DNA of 64,000 bases from positions 496,001 to 560,000 of the forward strand of contig NZ_QWEH01000001.1 in assembly GCF_003515705.1 (NCBI RefSeq). The letters are read 5' to 3'. Shown in pieces: positions 17,775-28,469 of this stretch. The position numbers and the translations under genes were made by a program. Positions within the stretch are counted from its first letter, which is position 1; every line of letters begins with the position of its first letter. This DNA comes from Oceanobacillus profundus (GTDB taxonomy: Bacteria; Bacillota; Bacilli; Bacillales; Amphibacillaceae). The notes below the pieces were generated by a model. The model worked only from the letters and a program-made list of their open reading frames with translations, did not search any database and was not told the origin of the DNA.

Positions 17775-18032
17775 AATTAGAACACCACCTTTAATTGTAA
17801 CCTTTTAATCAGAGTATTTTGAAATACCCAATAATAGTAGCACAAATTGCAATGTATGTCACCGAGAAGTGCACCAATTGTCGGATTAACGAGAAATCTG
17901 CTTGCAAATCTCATTATAATTTGCTAATTGCTACCAACTTTCGATATAATTTAAAGCAATTAAAGGTATTTAAAGGGGAAAAATTCACGTACTACATCAA
18001 GAACTGGCAACAAAGAACAGTAGGAGAATTCT

Positions 18033-19109
18033 ATGTTTAATTATATTGATTTATTAATTGCATTTCTTATCGCATTCACTGCAGCTTTATTACTTACATA
18101 TCCAGTAAAAATGTTTGCAATTAAAATCGGTGCGATGGATAAACCGAACAGCCGTAAAATACACATCAATGAAACGCCTAGGCTAGGTGGTTTGGCGATA
18201 TTTATTGGTGCTCTTTTGGGGACACTTTATTTACAGCCATATCACCAGCACTTACCTGAAATTCTAATTGGTTCCATTATTATTCTTATTACAGGTGCGC
18301 TCGATGACCGGTTCACGATTAAGCCCATTTTAAAATTGACAGGGCAATTGGCTGCGGCATTCCTTTTAGTGTCTTCCGGGCTAATTATCGAACGAATTAC
18401 AATCCCGATATTTGGAGTTGTCGAGTTCGGATTTTTAAGTGTGCTTATTACAATACTATGGGTTGTAGGTATTGCAAATGCGATAAATCTGATTGATGGC
18501 TTGGATGGTTTAGCTACAGGTGTTACAACAATTGCCATGACAAGTATATTTGTAATGGCATTAATTGATACACAGATAATCGTTGCATTTTTAAGTATCG
18601 CATTAATAGGGGCCAACTTAGGATTTCTATATCATAATTTTTATCCAGCGAAAATTTATATGGGTGACACCGGTTCGAATTTTCTTGGATATATGATTGC
18701 GGTTCTTTCAATGCTTGGATTGTTTAAAAATGTTACATTTTTCAGTTTTATAATTCCAGTTATCATATTGGCAGTGCCAATTTTTGATACATTGGTAGCG
18801 ATTGTACGGCGAGCTTATAACAAAGAAAGTATTATGGCTGCGGATAACAAACATCTTCATTATCAGCTTATTCAAGCCGGATACAGTCACCGGAAGGCAG
18901 TCATCATTATTTATATTTTCAGTGCGTTATTTGGGGTAATGGGAATCTTGTTTTCCAATGCCAGTCCAACCTTATCCCTTATTATATCGCTCTTCGTTAT
19001 TTTACTGCTCTATATTTTTGCCGAGCTTGCAGGAATTGTTATGGGTGGGAAACGTCCGATCGTTAGCATTTTAAGGAAAATTTTACGGAAAATAGAACGG
19101 TCACAATAA
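18033..19109 (+). CDS. tagO: Undecaprenyl-phosphate GlcNAc-1-phosphate transferase, copy 1
   Basis: Encodes 358 residues; TAGGAGAA precedes the ATG. About eleven membrane helices carry the MraY/WecA family motifs: DKPNSRKIH near residue 35, the catalytic Asp pair in GALDDR near 90, INLIDGLDGL near 151, and YMGDTGSNFLG near 209, with a His-rich loop ADNKHLHYQL. TagO starts wall teichoic acid and other glycopolymers by moving GlcNAc-1-phosphate to undecaprenyl phosphate. A second, clearly related copy lies at 57553-58641. It is closed by its own terminator. Confidence 0.92.
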   Translation: MFNYIDLLIAFLIAFTAALLLTYPVKMFAIKIGAMDKPNSRKIHINETPRLGGLAIFIGALLGTLYLQPYHQHLPEILIGSIIILITGALDDRFTIKPILKLTGQLAAAFLLVSSGLIIERITIPIFGVVEFGFLSVLITILWVVGIANAINLIDGLDGLATGVTTIAMTSIFVMALIDTQIIVAFLSIALIGANLGFLYHNFYPAKIYMGDTGSNFLGYMIAVLSMLGLFKNVTFFSFIIPVIILAVPIFDTLVAIVRRAYNKESIMAADNKHLHYQLIQAGYSHRKAVIIIYIFSALFGVMGILFSNASPTLSLIISLFVILLLYIFAELAGIVMGGKRPIVSILRKILRKIERSQ

Positions 19110-19140
19110 AGAGGCTTCCTAATTAGGAAGCCTCTTTATA
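19106..19140. terminator. Bidirectional terminator between tagO and the subtilase gene
   Basis: AAAGAGGCTTCC and GGAAGCCTCTTT form a 12-bp stem around TAATTA, between convergent genes. Confidence 0.9.
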
Positions 19141-19154
19141 TGTGGTGTTTCTAG

Positions 19155-22100
19155 TCAAAGCATTGATTTTCTTTTTCTTCTGTGCTGCACATAGATTGCT
19201 ACAAAGCCAATGATAATTAATATCGCTCCAATTACAAGATAATTGTAAGTCGTTGTAGCAGTACTTGGAAGTTGTTTACCATCACCTGAGTCGCCCTTTG
19301 CATAACCGATATTCTTAGTCGTTCCTCCGTTAGACTTGTTTCCGGTGTTTTTACCGACATCTGAACGATTGTCGTCAATTGGGTCTTTATCTTTTGGTTC
19401 TTCCTTATCGTCATCTTTATCCACTGGATTCGGATCTACAGGGTCTTTGCCTTTATCATCGTCTGTATCTTCAAAAACAGCAAATTGACTAAAGTGATCT
19501 ACACCAACGGATACCTTGCCATCTTGGTATACAGAACCAGGAATTATTTCCCATTGCCTTGTGTCCTCATTCAAGAAGTATACATTTAATTTATCGACGT
19601 TATTAACTTTGTCTGGATTAATCTTGAATAGAAGCGCTATTGGTTCCTTAAATGTATTGATTGCATCTTCGTTTGCTTCGATTGTTAGGTCATATACAGG
19701 ACTAACTGCTTTTTCAACATCATCCTGTTTTTCAAGATTAAATGAAATATCTTTCTCATCCGGTAAATTTACCAATGGACTCTGCATTTCAATATGATGG
19801 TTCTGAATAATCAATGTTGCTTCTTTTGCTTTCAAAGCAGCAATTTGTTCTTTTGTTATTTCGATGCGTACGGATTCCGTTTTGCCTAGGTCAATAACAA
19901 GTGTACCACCATCCGCTAATTGATCGATAGCTTCATTAGAAATAGTAGCTATTCCATCCGCGATTTGAGGAGCTGCGACAACAGTCTCTTCTTTAGGTTC
20001 AGGATCTGTAATATTCTCCACCTGGATGGTCTTGACAGCTTCAATATCATTACGGTTCTTTGCATAAACGGTGTATGTTCCATTTTCACTAACTTCAAAA
20101 GCTTTCGTATTAAGGTCAATTGCATGGCCGTTCTTGGCAAAATCCTCCGTTGTCTTTTCACCGGCATGCCATTTTAATGCCGTTATATCTGACTCGCTAT
20201 CTGTTGCAACTGAAATTGTAACAGGACCTTCCGTTGGTTCTGTAGTAGAAGGTGAAAGCGTAATTGTAAATTCCTCATCAACAGGTTCTGTAATATTTTT
20301 CACCGTAATCGTTTGAACAGCTTCGGCTCCGTTACTATTTTTCACATAAACGGTGTATGTCCCGTTTTTCGTAATATCAAATGCTTTTTTGGTTAAATCA
20401 ATCGCATTTCCTGATTTTGTGAAATCTTCAATAGAACGTTCACCCTCAAGCCATTTCAATACTGCTAAATCTGCTGCACTGTCTGTATCAATCGAAATCG
20501 TAACTGGCCCTTCTGTTAACGCAGTTGTTGAAGGCTTTAATGAAATCGTAATGACTTCATCACCAGGCTGTATTATATTTTCGATTACAATGGTTTGTAC
20601 AGTTTCTAATTCATCACTATTTTTTGCATATACTGTGTACGTCCCATTTTCTGCAATATCGAAAGTCTTCGTGTTCAGGTCAATTGCGTTTCCAGCTTCC
20701 GCAAAGTTTTCTTCTGTAAGTTCGCCTGGAAGCCATTTTAATGCAGTAAGGTCTGTTTCACTGTTTGTCATAACGGAAATGGACATTGGCCCTTCCGTTG
20801 GTTCCGTTGTAGAAGGGATTAACGTAATGCTAAGCTCACCTTGTACAATAATATTCCCAACAACAATGGTTTGAACAGCTTCAGCCCCGTTACGATTCTG
20901 TACATAAACGGTGTAAATACCGTTTTCATGAACATCAAAAGCCTTTGTATTCAAATCGATGGGATTCCCAGCATCAGCAAAATCTTCCACGGTTTTGTCA
21001 CCTTGTAACCATTTTATTGCATCCAGTTCTGTTTCACTGTCAGTCTCCACAGCAATAGAGATCGGTCCTTCTGTCGGTTCTGTAGTAGAAGGGGAGAGGG
21101 TGATTGAAAATTCCTCAACCGGATCTGCAATATTTTCTACTGTAATCGTTTGAACAGCTTCAACTCCATTACTATTTTTTACATAAACGGTATAGATATC
21201 ATTTTCATGAACATCAAAAGCTTTTGTATTTAAATCGATAGGATTGCCAGCTTCAGCGAAATCTTCCACGACTTTGTCACCTTGCAGCCACTTCATTGTA
21301 ACGAGATCTGCTTCACTATCCGTAGCCACAGCAATAGAAATCGGTCCTTCTGTCGGTTCTGCAGTAGAAGGAGAAAGGGTAATTGTAATTACTTCTTCAA
21401 TCGGCTCTGTAATATTCTCTATCGTAATGGATTCAACAGCTTCAACACCCTCACTATTTTTAACGTAAACCGTGTAAGTTCCATTTTCCTCAACGTCAAA
21501 AGCCTTTGTATTTAAATCGATCGTATTTCCTGATTCAGCAAAATCTTCCGCAGTCTTATCACCTTGCAGCCATTTCATCGCAACCAATTCTGCTTCACTA
21601 TCGGTATCTACAGAAATCGTAACCGGTTCTTCTGTTGGCTCATTAGTAGAAGGTGTTAAGGAAATCATGATTTCCTTTGCTTCTTCTGTAACGTCCAGTT
21701 CGAGTTGTTGCTGAGTACTATTTGCAACAATGTCAGTAACCGTTAATGCTAGTGTGTTTTTACCACTTGTTAGGCTCGTTAACTGGACTTTAAATGTGCC
21801 ATCTTGTTCAAGTATTACATCATTGCTTTCTAAAACGTGACCATCCTCATCAGTTAGCTCATACTCAGCAGATAATTTTTCATTTACATCATAAGGTAAT
21901 CCAAAAATTCTCTCAACAGTCCTCTTGAAATCAATAAATTTATCATCAATTGATCCTGTTACAACAAATTCATTTCCATCAATTGCTTCATCTACAGAAT
22001 CGAAATCAATCTCAGGAGCAGCTGTCTTCACAAAAAGTGGTCCATCGTCTGCAAGGAGTGTGATATTTTGATTTGCTATATCCCATGAATTGAAATCAAC

Positions 22101-24773
22101 GGTGTATACGCCATCCGGGATGGTCGTTTCTTGCTCAGTCTCCCAATCATAATATGTTTCACTTATTGGAAGCTGCCATTCACCAGCTGGTAATGCTTGC
22201 ATGGCCAAATAACCGATATAACCATCTCCGTAAATGCCGCCATTTGGATCGGCTGCATCCCATAGCTCGATGGACATGAGCTCTTCATCAGCTGATAATC
22301 CGAATTCTAAGACGGTTTCATCATGCTGACCATCACCATTTGGTGAAATTGCGTAATCGATGAGTTCGAAGTATGATAGTCCACTTGGAATTTCTGTCGA
22401 AAATTCAACAGCAAAAGGTAATCCTAAATTTGTTGTCCCATTCGTAATATGGATATATCCAAGCAGCTCATTTCCAGGAGATTCTTCGCCTGCTGGGACT
22501 GATAACGTAACATCAAGTGTTTCCGTGCCATTTAAAGTAAAAGATGGTTTGTTTACGGTAACGCTCGCATCAGCTAATTCACCAGTTGCTGCTTTCGTTA
22601 CGTCAACACTTACATCATAATCACTGGATTTGCCAATTAAGTCACGTACTTCAATCTGTTTTGTTATCGTTAACTCTTTTTCTTGATCTGGTGCTACTCT
22701 TCCAAATGTGATGGTTCCTTTTTCGTAATCAAGCGATTGTTCATCGAAGGCAGTAGTGTCTAATGCATATGCTAATGCTTCTGCATTTGCAGCGGCTAAA
22801 GGTTGTACACGGCCAGGCCCTTGTGCAAAGACATCGTATTGCTCTGTATCCAATTGCTTCGCTGTATTTGATAACGCAACTTTAATATCATATGGTGTCC
22901 AATCGGGATTTTTTGATAAAAGTAATGCTGCTATCCCTGCAATCTGAGGTGCAGCCATACTCGTTCCCGTTTTCCGGTCATATGCTTGTGTGTACGCTGC
23001 ATCTGGATAATCCTTTCCGTAAGCAGGGACTGTAGCCATAATATTTGTTCCTGGTGCGGAAACATCTGGCTTGATATCAAACACTGGCGTGGATGGTCCA
23101 CGTGAACTGGATGAATTTATTTGGTCGCCTTCAGTAGAGTTAACCTGGTAATCACTAAACGTAACCTTGCCAATATTGTCCGCTGATGCTGCGATTGCTT
23201 CTCTTAACGCTTGGCCATCTGCAGTTGAAATATCAAATGCTGGAATATAACCAAATGAACTTCCCAGCAATACATTAGCAGGTCCTTCACCATCGATATT
23301 GTTATGAATTAGGATACCGATAGCTCCAAGACTTTTGGCTACATCTATCTTATCTACAAATGGAATCTCCCCACGCGCAACCAACGCAACTTTTCCTTCC
23401 ACGTCAATTCCTTCATAGTCAGATGCTGCACCAACTCCTGGAACAGGTACTACATCATATGTACCCGATAATGCATCTGCAGGATCCTCAGCAAAATTCC
23501 AACCCATTAATGCTGCATCATATTGTTGCTCATAATCACCAGCACTGGTATCTACGTTTGCTTGAATCGTTTCTTCTGGTAATGTGGAGTTTCCTACAGA
23601 AATTGCGAGCGCAGCAGATGCAGGATTTCCAACTGAACCACGACCTGGACCACTATTTCCTGTTGCGATAATTGCTGTAACCCCAGCTAATGTGGCATTG
23701 TTAATAGCAATTGCATCTGGAGCAGTTTGACTATTGCTGCCACCACCTAATGATAGATTGATAATATCCATGTTTTCTTCGACGGATTTATCAATTGCAG
23801 CAATGATACCAGACGTAAATCCACTTCCATATGCACCTAGTACACGATATGCATACAGGTCAATTTTTGGCGCGATTCCTTTTATGCCATATTCATTGTT
23901 TCCTGTTCCTGCAATGATACCCGCAACATGTGTCCCGTGTGATGTATAAAAGGAACTGCCATTTGCACTGAATTCTGGCATGTGATCTGGACGGTCTTCA
24001 GGAGTAGTCTCATATGGATCATCATCGTCACGTGGACGAGCATAATCTTCCGTGTGTTCGATGAAGTTATGGCCACCTTTATAAATTTCTTGAAAGTCAG
24101 GGTGGTTATAATCAATACCAGTATCCAGAACGGCAACTTTCACACCTTGTCCTTCATGACCTGAATCCCAAAGTTCAGGAACTTCAAGGTGGGGAACAGT
24201 ATCAACCATCATCGGACCTATCTTATTATCCCCGGCAAGTTCAAGAGCGTGAACTTCTTCATCAGGATTAACACTGACAACGCCATCTATTGTTAATAGT
24301 TTATCAATATCATCTGCTTTCAATTTCAGTGACATCCCATTAAAAGCTTGGGTATACGTAAATCCTTTCTCATAGTCAATGTTGTCTGCTTTTAATAGTT
24401 TTTCAAATCTAGCTTGTTCATTAATAACTTTATTTTTTACAGTTGTTGCCTGTGCTCCGCTAAGCGTTTTTCCTTCTACTGTTTTCTTTCCTTGTTCTAG
24501 TGCAACAGGAGCTTCAGATAATTGAACAATAACAGCTGTTTCTTTATCACTAGATAAATTTTGTAAAGCTTGGTGTAAAACAGGTTCCTGATTTAAGATT
24601 GCTTGTTGCTCTGAAACAGCCTTTTTTAGCTGCGATATTCTATCATCAACGTTTAGTTGTTTTGTCGCATTGCTATTTGTTTCAGCTGATACAAGTAATG
24701 GATTAAATAATGAAAGAATAAGTGTAAAGATTAATAAACTACTAAATAATTTTTTAACATATCTCTGTTTCAA
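19155..24773 (-). CDS. Wall-anchored subtilisin-family protease with six C-terminal repeats
   Basis: Encodes 1872 residues. Order: signal peptide (1-30), inhibitor I9-like propeptide (about 75-180), S8 catalytic domain with Asp217 (AVLDTGID), His279 (SHGTHVAG), oxyanion Asn373 and Ser605 (GTSMAAP), an inserted PA domain (about 450-540), Fn3-like domains, six repeats of about 92 residues (roughly 1100-1640), a beta-rich region, an Asp/Lys/Pro wall-spanning stretch, and a sorting signal LPSTA with a hydrophobic helix and RRKRK end. The catalytic part resembles Vpr. Each repeat contains PTEGP, KWLQGD, AIDLNTKAFD and NGTYTVYVKN motifs. It should be sorted to the wall by sortase. Confidence 0.93.
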   Translation of the reverse strand: MKQRYVKKLFSSLLIFTLILSLFNPLLVSAETNSNATKQLNVDDRISQLKKAVSEQQAILNQEPVLHQALQNLSSDKETAVIVQLSEAPVALEQGKKTVEGKTLSGAQATTVKNKVINEQARFEKLLKADNIDYEKGFTYTQAFNGMSLKLKADDIDKLLTIDGVVSVNPDEEVHALELAGDNKIGPMMVDTVPHLEVPELWDSGHEGQGVKVAVLDTGIDYNHPDFQEIYKGGHNFIEHTEDYARPRDDDDPYETTPEDRPDHMPEFSANGSSFYTSHGTHVAGIIAGTGNNEYGIKGIAPKIDLYAYRVLGAYGSGFTSGIIAAIDKSVEENMDIINLSLGGGSNSQTAPDAIAINNATLAGVTAIIATGNSGPGRGSVGNPASAALAISVGNSTLPEETIQANVDTSAGDYEQQYDAALMGWNFAEDPADALSGTYDVVPVPGVGAASDYEGIDVEGKVALVARGEIPFVDKIDVAKSLGAIGILIHNNIDGEGPANVLLGSSFGYIPAFDISTADGQALREAIAASADNIGKVTFSDYQVNSTEGDQINSSSSRGPSTPVFDIKPDVSAPGTNIMATVPAYGKDYPDAAYTQAYDRKTGTSMAAPQIAGIAALLLSKNPDWTPYDIKVALSNTAKQLDTEQYDVFAQGPGRVQPLAAANAEALAYALDTTAFDEQSLDYEKGTITFGRVAPDQEKELTITKQIEVRDLIGKSSDYDVSVDVTKAATGELADASVTVNKPSFTLNGTETLDVTLSVPAGEESPGNELLGYIHITNGTTNLGLPFAVEFSTEIPSGLSYFELIDYAISPNGDGQHDETVLEFGLSADEELMSIELWDAADPNGGIYGDGYIGYLAMQALPAGEWQLPISETYYDWETEQETTIPDGVYTVDFNSWDIANQNITLLADDGPLFVKTAAPEIDFDSVDEAIDGNEFVVTGSIDDKFIDFKRTVERIFGLPYDVNEKLSAEYELTDEDGHVLESNDVILEQDGTFKVQLTSLTSGKNTLALTVTDIVANSTQQQLELDVTEEAKEIMISLTPSTNEPTEEPVTISVDTDSEAELVAMKWLQGDKTAEDFAESGNTIDLNTKAFDVEENGTYTVYVKNSEGVEAVESITIENITEPIEEVITITLSPSTAEPTEGPISIAVATDSEADLVTMKWLQGDKVVEDFAEAGNPIDLNTKAFDVHENDIYTVYVKNSNGVEAVQTITVENIADPVEEFSITLSPSTTEPTEGPISIAVETDSETELDAIKWLQGDKTVEDFADAGNPIDLNTKAFDVHENGIYTVYVQNRNGAEAVQTIVVGNIIVQGELSITLIPSTTEPTEGPMSISVMTNSETDLTALKWLPGELTEENFAEAGNAIDLNTKTFDIAENGTYTVYAKNSDELETVQTIVIENIIQPGDEVITISLKPSTTALTEGPVTISIDTDSAADLAVLKWLEGERSIEDFTKSGNAIDLTKKAFDITKNGTYTVYVKNSNGAEAVQTITVKNITEPVDEEFTITLSPSTTEPTEGPVTISVATDSESDITALKWHAGEKTTEDFAKNGHAIDLNTKAFEVSENGTYTVYAKNRNDIEAVKTIQVENITDPEPKEETVVAAPQIADGIATISNEAIDQLADGGTLVIDLGKTESVRIEITKEQIAALKAKEATLIIQNHHIEMQSPLVNLPDEKDISFNLEKQDDVEKAVSPVYDLTIEANEDAINTFKEPIALLFKINPDKVNNVDKLNVYFLNEDTRQWEIIPGSVYQDGKVSVGVDHFSQFAVFEDTDDDKGKDPVDPNPVDKDDDKEEPKDKDPIDDNRSDVGKNTGNKSNGGTTKNIGYAKGDSGDGKQLPSTATTTYNYLVIGAILIIIGFVAIYVQHRRKRKSML
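19990..21680 (-). repeat. Coding tandem repeats, six units of about 276 bp
   Basis: Within the subtilase gene six in-frame units of about 92 codons follow one another. They are alike enough that the same phrases recur in nucleotide sequence (for example the complement of GGTGTATGTTCC/GTATACGTCCC near each unit end). The units differ in many third positions, so the array is not very recent, but recombination-driven copy change is possible. Confidence 0.85.
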
Positions 24774-25300
24774 TCATACTTCCTCCCATTCCCGTTTTAA
24801 TCATATTTTCTATATAACCGACTAATTCCTCATATGAATCAATCCCCTCTATAAAATATTTAATTTTTTGACAATAATACAATTTTATAGTAGCACAGCT
24901 CTATTACAATAGGAACAAAATTTTCCAATATAATAGCAATATAAATAATATTTAGTTAATTAAGACCATTGTTCGACATTGTACGACAGGTGAGGGTTAG
25001 GTCTTTTTCTCTAAATTATTGAACTGCAATTACACAGAGCTAATCGAAAATTGGGATAGACAGCGAACTATGTATAGTGATGTAGAATGGTGGAAGGAGC
25101 TTCTTTAGCGCCCTAAAATTAGACAAATTTAATTAAAATATTAACCTCAAAATAAATATAACACCTCCATGAAATCTGATGAGAAAGTATTGCGTTTTTT
25201 ACTTAATTGCATTTTTCCCGTTTTTGATTAGGGAGTAATAATAAATAATGGTAAAATAAAACCCATAATAAAAATTTAAATCGAATAAAGGAGAAAAAGT
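24774..25300. other. Divergent intergenic region, no gene seen
   Basis: This 527-base AT-rich stretch separates the minus-strand subtilase gene from the plus-strand permease gene and should hold promoters for both. No element is convincing enough to place; a TTGACA at 24868 has no -10 box at normal spacing on the plus strand. No small gene with a ribosome binding site was found. Confidence 0.5.
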
Positions 25301-26758
25301 ATGAATGAAAGAACCACATTAGAGAAATCATTAAAACCACATTGGGTATGGGCCATTGCTTTAGGGTCAGCAATCGGCTGGGGGGCATTCGTTCAGCCTG
25401 CAACGTGGATGTCTACAGCTGGTCCACTTGGAGTAATCATCGGTTTCGGTATTGGTGGTTTATTAATGATGCTGATAGCTGTCAGCTACGGTTTCTTAAT
25501 CAAAAGCTTTCCTGTTTCAGGAGGAGCGTTTGCATATACATATGTTAGTCTGGGACGTACACATGCATTTATATGTGGCTGGTTTTTAACGTTTGGGTAC
25601 CTTTGTATTGTGGCACTCAATGCTTCAGCATTTGCATTAATGATTAAGTTTACGTTGCCGAAGCTTATTGAAAATATATATCTTTACGATGTTGCAGGCT
25701 GGAGTGTGTATGGGACAGAAATTATAATTGCAACGATTGCGCTTATCGTATTTGGCTATTTCAATATAAAAGGAACAGGGATGTCTGGCAGAATCCAGTT
25801 TATCTTTTGTTGTGTGATGGTTATAAGTATTGTTGTTTTAACACTATTAGTTGGGATACAGCCAGGTACTGGAATAGCTAATATGCAACCATTTTTCCCA
25901 GCAGAAACAACTGCATTCGCAGCTGTTATTTCAATTGTAGCAATTGCACCATGGGCATATGTTGGATTTGACACAGTACCACAAACAGCAGAGGAGTTTA
26001 ATTTTTCCTCTAAAAAAGCATTTAGTTTAATTATTTATGCGATATTCTTTGCTTTCTTACTATATAGCTTGATGATAATTGCGACATCCATGGCAGAGCC
26101 GTGGCAAGGTTTAGTTGCCGGCAATTACATTTGGGGAACCGGGACAGCTGTTCAAAGTCTATTAGGAATAGGTGGTTTGGCTATTTTAGTCGTAGCATTG
26201 ACGATGGGAATATTTACAGGGTTAATTGGTTTTATTCTTTCTTCGAGTCGCTTATTATTTGCTATGTCACGAGCGAAGATATTACCAGAAACCTTTTCGA
26301 AATTGCATCCTAAATATAAAACACCGTATATTGGTATTATATTTGTTGTGATTTTGGCGATGTTTGCACCATGGTTTGGCAGAGAGGCATTGCTTTGGGT
26401 GGTCGATATGTCATCAGTAGGGGTAACGATAGCTTATTTTTACACTTGTTTCACTGCATTTAAATTATTTAAATGGAAAAAAGATGCTAATTTCAATGAA
26501 CAATTAAACACAGTTTCACCATTCAAAAAAGTTGTTTCCTTTATTGGATCGCTTACGAGTCTTGTGTTTCTGGGGCTTTTACTGGTTCCGGGTTCACCTG
26601 CATATTTAGGTATTGAATCAAGGATCGCCCTGGCAGCATGGATTTTTCTTGGGATTATATTTTATTTGATGAAACGAAAGCAATTTAATAAAGTACCTGA
26701 AAAGGAATTAAATTACTTAATCTTAGGTCAGGAAGAAGTTAATGTGAAAAATAGATAA
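25301..26758 (+). CDS. APC-superfamily amino-acid permease
   Basis: Encodes 485 residues; AAAGGAGAAA precedes the ATG. Twelve or so membrane helices are visible, with the APC-family start GSAIGWGAFVQPATWM in helix 1, GGAFAYTYVSLGR in the following helix, and SSSRLLFAMSRAKILP before helix 9. Proteins of this type exchange or import amino acids or amines by proton symport. The substrate cannot be read from sequence. It is monocistronic, closed by a terminator shared with the convergent sugar dehydrogenase gene. Confidence 0.85.
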   Translation: MNERTTLEKSLKPHWVWAIALGSAIGWGAFVQPATWMSTAGPLGVIIGFGIGGLLMMLIAVSYGFLIKSFPVSGGAFAYTYVSLGRTHAFICGWFLTFGYLCIVALNASAFALMIKFTLPKLIENIYLYDVAGWSVYGTEIIIATIALIVFGYFNIKGTGMSGRIQFIFCCVMVISIVVLTLLVGIQPGTGIANMQPFFPAETTAFAAVISIVAIAPWAYVGFDTVPQTAEEFNFSSKKAFSLIIYAIFFAFLLYSLMIIATSMAEPWQGLVAGNYIWGTGTAVQSLLGIGGLAILVVALTMGIFTGLIGFILSSSRLLFAMSRAKILPETFSKLHPKYKTPYIGIIFVVILAMFAPWFGREALLWVVDMSSVGVTIAYFYTCFTAFKLFKWKKDANFNEQLNTVSPFKKVVSFIGSLTSLVFLGLLLVPGSPAYLGIESRIALAAWIFLGIIFYLMKRKQFNKVPEKELNYLILGQEEVNVKNR

Positions 26759-26774
26759 TAATACAATCGAAATT

Positions 26775-26817
26775 AAAAAATCGGGAACCTTGTTCATTGC
26801 AAAGGTTCCCGATTTTC
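26775..26817. terminator. Bidirectional terminator
   Basis: AAAATCGGGAACCTT pairs with AAGGTTCCCGATTTT around a ten-base loop, between convergent genes. Confidence 0.92.
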
Positions 26818-26828
26818 TTAATATCAAA

Positions 26829-28142
26829 TTATAAACTCCAGTAATGATATCCTCTTGCTTCTGATTCTTTTCTGTCAAAGATGCTTTTAATATCAATTAA
26901 CACTTTTGAATCATTTTTGTAAAGCTCTTCCACGTTATCTAAACTATAAGATTCCTGGAATTCTTTGTGAGGAACAGCAAATACTACACAATCCAACTCT
27001 GTTAATTCCTCTTGCTCTACTAAGCGAATGTTAAATTCATTATAAACCTCTTCGTTCTCAGCAACAGGATCATAAACGAGTGTCTCCACACCGTATTCCT
27101 CTAATTCGGTAATAATATCAATGATCTTTGTATTGCGTACATCTGGTACATTTTCTTTAAAGGTAAGCCCGAAAATAGCTACGCGTGCACCATCGATTTC
27201 TTGTTTTGCTTTAATCATTTTTTTAATGATATTGCTTGCAATGTATTTACCCATATCATCATTAATTTTTCTTCCAGAAAGAATGATTTGCGAATGATAT
27301 CCTAGTTGTTCGGCTTTATAGGTGAAATAATATGGATCGACACCGATGCAATGCCCGCCAACTAATCCAGGTGTGAAATTAAGGAAATTCCACTTTGTTC
27401 CTGCAGCTTCTAAGACAGCTTTTGTATTAATATCCATTTTATTGAACACCATTGAAAGCTCGTTCATAAATGCAATATTGATATCTCGCTGAGAATTCTC
27501 AATTACTTTAGCTGCCTCAGCAACTTTAATGGATTCTGCTTCAAATACACCGGCTTCAATAATAGATCCGTAAAGGTTAGCTATTTCACGAAGTGCAGAC
27601 TCATCCGAACCAGAAACAATTTTCGTGATTTTTGTTAATGTATTTACTCTATCACCAGGATTAATTCGTTCTGGAGAATAACCAACTTTAAAATCAGTTC
27701 CAAATTCCAGACCAGAAACTTCTTCAAGGATTGGAATACAAACTTCTTCTGTTGTTCCAGGGTATACCGTTGACTCATAAACGACGATGGAACCTTTGGT
27801 TAAATTTCTTCCAACGGTTTCACTTGCACCAATCACCGGATTTAAATTAGGGGTCTTGTCGGTATTGATTGGAGTTGGTACAGCGACAATGTGAAATTTA
27901 CAAGATTGTAATTCTTCCTCTTCACTCGTGAATTTTAGGCTTGTTTTTTTGAGCGCTTCATCGCCAACTTCGTCTGTTACATCAATTCCGCTTAAATATT
28001 TATCCAATTTAGCCTTATTTACATCAAAGCCAACAACATCAAATTTCTTAGCTAGTTCTATTGCCAGTGGTAGACCAACGTATCCTAAACCAATAACTGC
28101 AATTTTCTCTTCTTTTGCTTGTAATTTCTTAAACAATTCCAT
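26829..28142 (-). CDS. UDP-HexNAc 6-dehydrogenase (WbpO/TviB type)
   Basis: Encodes 437 residues; AAGGAAGG lies upstream of the ATG at 28142. The N-terminal Rossmann motif is AVIGLGYVGLPLA (about residues 15-27); the catalytic Cys is in GGHCIGVDPYYF near residue 262; VPTPIN and YSPERINPGD are family motifs. It oxidises the C6 of a UDP-sugar to a uronic acid with two NAD+. The sequence looks closer to the WbpO/TviB group (UDP-GalNAc or UDP-GlcNAc) than to UDP-glucose dehydrogenase, so the product would be an N-acetyl-hexosaminuronate for the wall polymer locus downstream. It is divergent from galU. Confidence 0.85.
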   Translation of the reverse strand: MELFKKLQAKEEKIAVIGLGYVGLPLAIELAKKFDVVGFDVNKAKLDKYLSGIDVTDEVGDEALKKTSLKFTSEEEELQSCKFHIVAVPTPINTDKTPNLNPVIGASETVGRNLTKGSIVVYESTVYPGTTEEVCIPILEEVSGLEFGTDFKVGYSPERINPGDRVNTLTKITKIVSGSDESALREIANLYGSIIEAGVFEAESIKVAEAAKVIENSQRDINIAFMNELSMVFNKMDINTKAVLEAAGTKWNFLNFTPGLVGGHCIGVDPYYFTYKAEQLGYHSQIILSGRKINDDMGKYIASNIIKKMIKAKQEIDGARVAIFGLTFKENVPDVRNTKIIDIITELEEYGVETLVYDPVAENEEVYNEFNIRLVEQEELTELDCVVFAVPHKEFQESYSLDNVEELYKNDSKVLIDIKSIFDRKESEARGYHYWSL

Positions 28143-28469
28143 GGTATCGTTGCCTTCCTTTATCTGTTTGGTTTAATTCATATGAAGCTTTAAAATAAGT
28201 AGTGATTTCTGGTTAATAAACTGGGGAATGTTTTTATTCTCAATTCATCCATTGCACTACTATCTTTCAATATGCTTATCAAAATTACTATACATCTATA
28301 TATTGAACTTGTATAGCAATTACTATTATACAGATTTTGACTATTTATTGCATTTTTTTATTGAAAAATTGGATAGTAAGTGGCGATATGATAAACTAAC
28401 AATAGCAAATGAAAAACTAATATGAACCTTAATATACGGCTATTTAATCTAATAGAAGGAGCGCATAAG
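28143..28469. other. Divergent regulatory gap between the dehydrogenase gene and galU
   Basis: This 327-base AT-rich region has no gene. TTGAAC (28303) with TATACA (28327) at 18 bases is one possible plus-strand promoter, but several equally poor alternatives exist nearer galU. Confidence 0.4.

Noticed and set aside
17819-18040. 73-codon plus-strand frame before tagO
   Set aside because: Overlaps the tagO start, has no ribosome binding site and an unremarkable composition.
20353-20874. 173-codon plus-strand frame within the subtilase region
   Set aside because: Antisense shadow of the coding repeats; similar frames recur in each repeat unit at the same phase.
24868-24891. TTGACA/TATAGT as a promoter before the permease gene
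   Set aside because: Spacing is only 12 bases and it lies more than 400 bases from the nearest plus-strand gene.
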